Source: Chionis minor
Lineage: Eukaryota; Chordata; Aves; Charadriiformes; Chionididae
DNA length: 64,000 nucleotides
Direction: 5' to 3'
Assembly (NCBI GenBank): GCA_013398295.1
Contig: VZSF01008903.1
Coordinates: 124,001-188,000, forward strand
Shown piece by piece: positions 59,973 through 64,000 of the stretch (its first letter is position 1; each line of letters begins with the position of its first letter). Under the pieces are notes generated by a model. It was not told the DNA's origin. It did not search any database and was given only the letters and a program-made list of their open reading frames with translations. The translations under genes and the position numbers were made by a program.

Positions 59973-61759
59973 GACTATCGGGGTCCCGTGCTGCGGCTGG
60001 ATGGGAGCAGGGGGTGCCAAAACTGGATCCCTGTAGTTTGCCAACTGAGTTTCCTTCAGCCAGAACAAGCACGTTGGAAACCCTCTATTCCAGGTCCCCC
60101 CATCTTGAGCTGGGGACGTATTTGCCAAGGTCCAGGCTGGCACCAAGAGTTCAAGCTTTCTCTGCTCACACCAGGCTGATCCGAGGTGCCCGGCAAGCCC
60201 AAAGTCACAAGCAGGACAGAGGTACCTGCACCCACAACTGAGGATTTGGGTCCAGGGGCCAATTTTTCACCATTGGGGAAATTCTCCCATGGGAAGATTC
60301 TTCAAGGAAATTCATTCAATTTAAGATTGCACAAGGCTTTAAGCTCCTCGGCAGGGCTGCGGCGTCAACAAGACACTTCATCTATAGGCAAGAAAGGTGA
60401 CCTCTGTGGTCCTCCACACATCTGGGCCACCAGGACCTTCAAACAACCCCTCTCATTCAAGGGGTTTTAAGGCAGCACTTTAAATAAGAGCCTCTTCCCC
60501 GCTACCTCAACAAAGGGCAAAAAACTCATTGACAAGGGACATTAAAACTCCTTTAAAAGCATCAGAGGCAGAAGCCTTCTTCCAGGCTGCAGAGCCGCTT
60601 TAGAAACTGGGCACCAATTGCCCCAGTGGGCCGGGCTGCTCCCGGAGACAGCAGCTGGAGTCGTGCTGGTTTTAATGGAAAGCCATTCACCTCCGCCGAG
60701 CCCGGTGCAGAGTGTGAAGTGCCTCTCTTTGTGAGACGCACTAAGTAATCCCAGCTTCCTGGTAAGATAATTAAGTTCCACTCAATGGTGTGACTGCCAC
60801 GATTTAAAGCACACACGCAGAACGAATAAAGGGTTAGGAGTTGTGGGGTTTTTTCCCCCCTTAATAAAAACAACCAGCTTTTACCAGTTGAGGGTGTTTC
60901 TTCTCCCCTGTTCAGCAGCGGTGCTGTAGCGAGCTGAGCCCGCTCAGCGCTGAAGCCATCCTTGGGCCATCCTTTCTACGGCAGGACCTCGTGGGGGTGG
61001 CACACCCTTCATGGCACCTGCAGGAGTTCCGCGAAGTTCACAGCTTAAACAAATAAGAAAACAACCACAGCAGAGCAATCTGCCTCTAGGAGCACGAGTT
61101 GATGGGAAAACAGAGAATTACTGGGGCGACATCCTTACGCTGCCTGTGTTTCTGGAGCATGGTTGACATACCCATGGGAATAAACCCCCGCCGCGAGCTG
61201 GCCCACACTGTCCCGTGGTGGCAAACGGAGGCACAACAGCAACAACAGTACCCCAGGGATCTCCGGGCTGGGTAAGACTGATGCATCCTCAGGCCAGCCT
61301 CCGTGCATCCACGCAGCCCTGGGAGGCTCCATATGGCGGGCACTGCTGGCACCCGCGAGGTATAAGGGCTGCTTGGATGGAGGTCGTCTCCAAATCCCAT
61401 CTGCCACCACGGGCTGAGCCCCTCCACCCAGGGCTGGCACAGGGGAGAGGCTCTTTCCAACCCGGATGAACTTGGAAAGCCAGAGCATCTCCAAGGGGGT
61501 GGGATCCAAATTCAGGAACCTATGAAATTTCTACGCTTTGGACAAGATGGTTGTTATCTTAAATACCAACATTGTCTCCTGCAGATCCCAAAGCACATCG
61601 TAAAACGCTCCATCACAGCAACAGCACATCCCTAACAGCCACAGAGACATCAGGGCACCTACCCAGCAGTCCAGTTTGGGCAATTCCCACCCAGTTTCCG
61701 AATCGGGGCCATCTCTATAGTTCTGCTGCCACTTTCGCGGCAGCAAAGCTGTGCACGCT
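59973..61759. other. Unique non-coding sequence
   Basis: No gene was recognised. Mixed composition with no clear structure. Open frames at 61086-61510 overlap on both strands. Confidence 0.4.
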
Positions 61760-61950
61760 AGCATCAAGAAAGGGTTAAATTCATAAGTGAGCCGGTAATT
61801 ACATTTTTACTGTAGTATAAAAAGGCCATTTGAGGCCCTACGGAGCAAACATTTTCCCTTTTAATGACACCGTAATAGATTAAGAGGGACCTGTCTCCCA
61901 GCAAACATTAAACAAAGGCGATGGATTACCCTGGCGACCAGAGCCAGTTG
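61760..61950. promoter_or_regulatory. Candidate conserved regulatory block with TATA-like and RFX-like motifs
   Basis: A repeat-free block. TATAAAAAG at about 61816-61824 is a TATA-like sequence. Positions 61925-61938 read ATTACCCTGGCGAC, which fits an RFX X-box with two-base spacing and two mismatches. TAAT cores occur at 61796 and 61872. It resembles vertebrate regulatory DNA, but no transcript start can be shown. Confidence 0.25.
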
Positions 61951-63092
61951 ATCTGTGCACGGCTTGTGCGTGGAGACACCGGGAAAACAGCTGCAACAGC
62001 TTCGGCACAGATGTGGCACAGGCAGGTCAGCGTGGGTTTCCTTCCCTGCCCCTTCTCCTCTCCAAACAGCCACCGCAGAGGGGAAGCTGTGCCAGGGAAA
62101 AAGAAAAAAAAAAAAGGAAAATAGAAAGTGCTTTTGGGGTGGGAGGAGGTGTTATTGCAGTTGTTTTGGTTATTGCAAGATATTGCCAGGGAGGGGGAGA
62201 GAAGGGGAGAGACAGCGGGGGAAAGGAAATATTTATCAAGCTTCAAAAGAAGCAGATGGCTGCAACAGAAGGGAAAGTGCACACGGGATGACTCCAGCGG
62301 CAGTGGGATTAGTCCCGGTCCTGTAAAGGTTTTTAAGTGCTCCGTGTTCCGGGCCACCACGTCACTGCCGAAACCCCAGGGTGGTCCGTACTAATGTGGG
62401 TGCTCCATGCAAAACCGGGTGCTGGTGTCTGCCTAGTCACTGGGAGCAGCAAGGGGTCCCAGGGGGTTGGGACTATTCTCTATCATCGGTGCTTTGCTCG
62501 GAGATGGGCACCCGGCCAGGTCCCTACGCTGGCCTCAGGCCATGTCACCATCTCAGGAGGCTCGGCTGGTGCCTGGGCTGCCGCCAGGACATGAGTCATC
62601 TCCAGCCAGGACTGCTGGGGGGGACACACTGACCCCTTCCACCACCCGCGGTGGGATGCCAGCCTGGCTGAGGCTCAATGGTGGAGCCACCTCCAGGAGA
62701 AGCGCCCGCGACCAGCAGGATGGAAATCTGCCTAATTAGCGCCAGTAAAAGCAGCAGCAGCAGCAGGGGCCTGGGCAGCCCCTGCCAAGCAAACATGTTC
62801 AAATCAAACTGCAGCTTCTTTACTCCAAAGTTTACAAGATGTTTCTTTCAAACGCTCATTAAGCCCTTCTGTCGGCCCCCCTGCACCGCCTGGCCCCTGC
62901 GCCGAGGCGGAGAAGCTGTCACACGCTGCCATCGCTCCAGCCCCGTCCCTGCTCTGCTCCTGCTGCCGGTGGGGATGCAGAGGTTGGCACATTTGGCACG
63001 GGTGGTCTGGAAGGGCCCAGGAAACTTGAGGGATTGGATTTTCCTCTTTCTGGGTCAACCTCCAGAGACAGCTGCCTCTGTAAGATGACAAA
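61951..63092. other. Unique non-coding sequence
   Basis: No gene was recognised. An A-rich run (a12 region) lies at about 62099-62115 and a short CAG-type repeat (agcagcagcagcagcag) at 62750-62767. Confidence 0.4.
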
Positions 63093-63537
63093 GAGAAAGC
63101 CCCGGAGATGCTGGGAGGGCTGGAGCCCCTCTGCTGGATGACAGGCTGGGAGAGCTGGGGGGGTTCAGCCGGGAGAAGAGAAGGCTCCGGGGAGACCTTC
63201 CAGCCCCTGCCAATCCCTAAAGGATCTCCAGGAAAGCTGGGGAGGGACTCTGGATCAGGGAGTGGGGCCGCAGGATGAGGGGGAATGGTTTTATGCTGAA
63301 AGAGGGGAGATTAAGGCGAGATATTAGGGAGAAACTCTTTACTCTGAGGGTGGGGAGCCCCTTGCTCAGGTTGCCCAGAGAAGCTGTGGCTGCCCCATCC
63401 CTGGAGGTTCAAGGCCAGCTTGGATGGGGCTTGGAGCAACCTGGTCTAGTGGGAGGTGTCCCTGCCCAGGGCAGGAGGTTAAAACTAGATGTTCTTTAAG
63501 GTCCCTTCCAACCCAAATAATTCCATGATTCTATGAC
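63093..63537 (+). mobile_element. CR1 LINE 3' fragment, G-rich subfamily
   Basis: It begins inside ORF2 ('ccccggagatgctgggagggctggagcccctctgctgg', in pieces). It continues with 'gttcagccgggagaagagaaggctccggggagacc', 'ctctggatcagggagtgg', 'gatattagggagaaactc', 'ggttcaaggccagcttggatgg' and 'ggtcccttccaac', ending ATTCCATGATTCTATGA. Its 5' end lies within the same ORF2 region as that of the copies at 15.7 and 19.9 kb and shares their diagnostic blocks, so the three are one subfamily. It is inactive. Confidence 0.95.
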
Positions 63538-64000
63538 ACAGAATAGCATTTTCAAAGTGCTTTGGGAGTCTCAGGCAGCAGGGTGGCTTCCCCTGAAGCT
63601 AGAGGTGGTGAACCCAAGTTTAAACCCAAGTTGACCAGCCAAGACTCCAAAATGCATGCAGAGAAACAGGTATCTCCAGCCTGCAGCTCAGAGTGGGACA
63701 GGTTTGGCAGGAGGCACGTCTGCGTGAGAGTCCAATGAAGGACCCAGCTTGTAGCAAAACGCTGGGCAACTTCGTGACCCTAAAGAGGGGCTGGTGGTGA
63801 GATCAGCAAAGAGAGAAATTAAGACAAGTGACGGCCATATCAGACGTGTTGCCACAACACATTGGAGACAGGCAATAGAGAGGAAGAGTCTCCACAGGGA
63901 GGAGGCCAGTGCCTGAGGATGGCTGCAGGTGGGTCCATGGGGATGGGTAGACACATAACTGGGACGCAGCGGGCTCAGACATGGAGGACGTTTCGTGCTT
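63538..64000. other. Unique non-coding sequence
   Basis: No gene or repeat was recognised up to the window edge. A minus-strand open frame at 63688-63954 has no family resemblance. Confidence 0.35.

Noticed and set aside
1..64000. tRNA, rRNA or known microRNA genes
   Set aside because: No T-loop GGTTCGAATCC-type box with a matching A box was seen, nor any rRNA core sequence or microRNA that I recognised. A covariance-model search would be needed for certainty.

Overview
This window looks like gene-poor nuclear DNA from a bird. The main evidence is a set of twelve recognisable CR1 LINE tails, in both orientations. Most are 5'-truncated, and most end in the CR1 terminal octamer series (ATTCTATG-type) instead of a poly(A) tail. 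They share the usual conserved 3' blocks ('ggtcccttccaac' in plus copies, 'gttggaagggacc' in minus copies). No Alu- or B1-like SINE, no young mammalian L1 and no bacterial-type operon was seen. A crocodilian or turtle source is less likely but not excluded. The species and chromosomal locus cannot be named from the sequence alone.

No convincing protein-coding gene was found. Long open frames are scattered over both strands, and the two longest lie on CR1 copies. The others lack homology I recognise, a proper ATG context or linked splice sites. The window is best read as intergenic or deep intronic DNA. A few candidate exons are listed at low confidence: a minus-strand open frame with a strong donor at about 54.37-54.77 kb, a short ATG-plus-donor at 10.04 kb, and an acceptor/donor pair at 21.19-21.67 kb.

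Layout: 0-2.4 kb unique DNA; 2.4-2.6 kb an old MIR/L3-like fragment; 3.4-3.7 kb CR1 (-); 4.1-4.3 kb a decayed 97-nt tandem duplication; 5.1-5.3 kb a GATA/TATC region with a perfect 18-bp inverted repeat; 6.6-7.5 kb CR1 (+) with a decayed ORF2 C-terminus; 8-11.9 kb unique, AT-rich, enhancer-like; 12.6-13.3 kb CR1 (+) with a false-looking 290-bp duplication around a single N; 14.4-14.6 kb an ancient amniote repeat; 15.7-16.4 kb CR1 (+); 18.1 kb a CTCF-like site; 18.8 kb CR1 (-); 19.9-20.6 kb CR1 (+); 21.7-21.9 kb a possible old CR1/L3; 28.5 kb an old CR1 (-); 29.3-29.5 kb an ancient amniote repeat; 29.8-30.0 kb an AT-rich candidate element with an RFX-like site; 34.8-35.7 kb a fossil CR1-class LINE (-) with readable reverse-transcriptase remnants; 41.9-42.6 kb CR1 (-); 44.4 kb (CCAT)n; 55.5 kb a CR1 tail (+); 57.1 kb an old LINE tail; 59.7-60.0 kb two CR1 tails abutting tail to tail; 61.8-61.9 kb a candidate regulatory block; 63.1-63.5 kb CR1 (+).

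No undescribed biological system is visible. The best-supported unusual observation is the near-identical 290/291-bp duplication flanking the only N, which probably reflects an assembly error. The remaining findings concern fossil repeats, possible regulatory motifs and weak exon candidates, all of which need comparative or transcript data.
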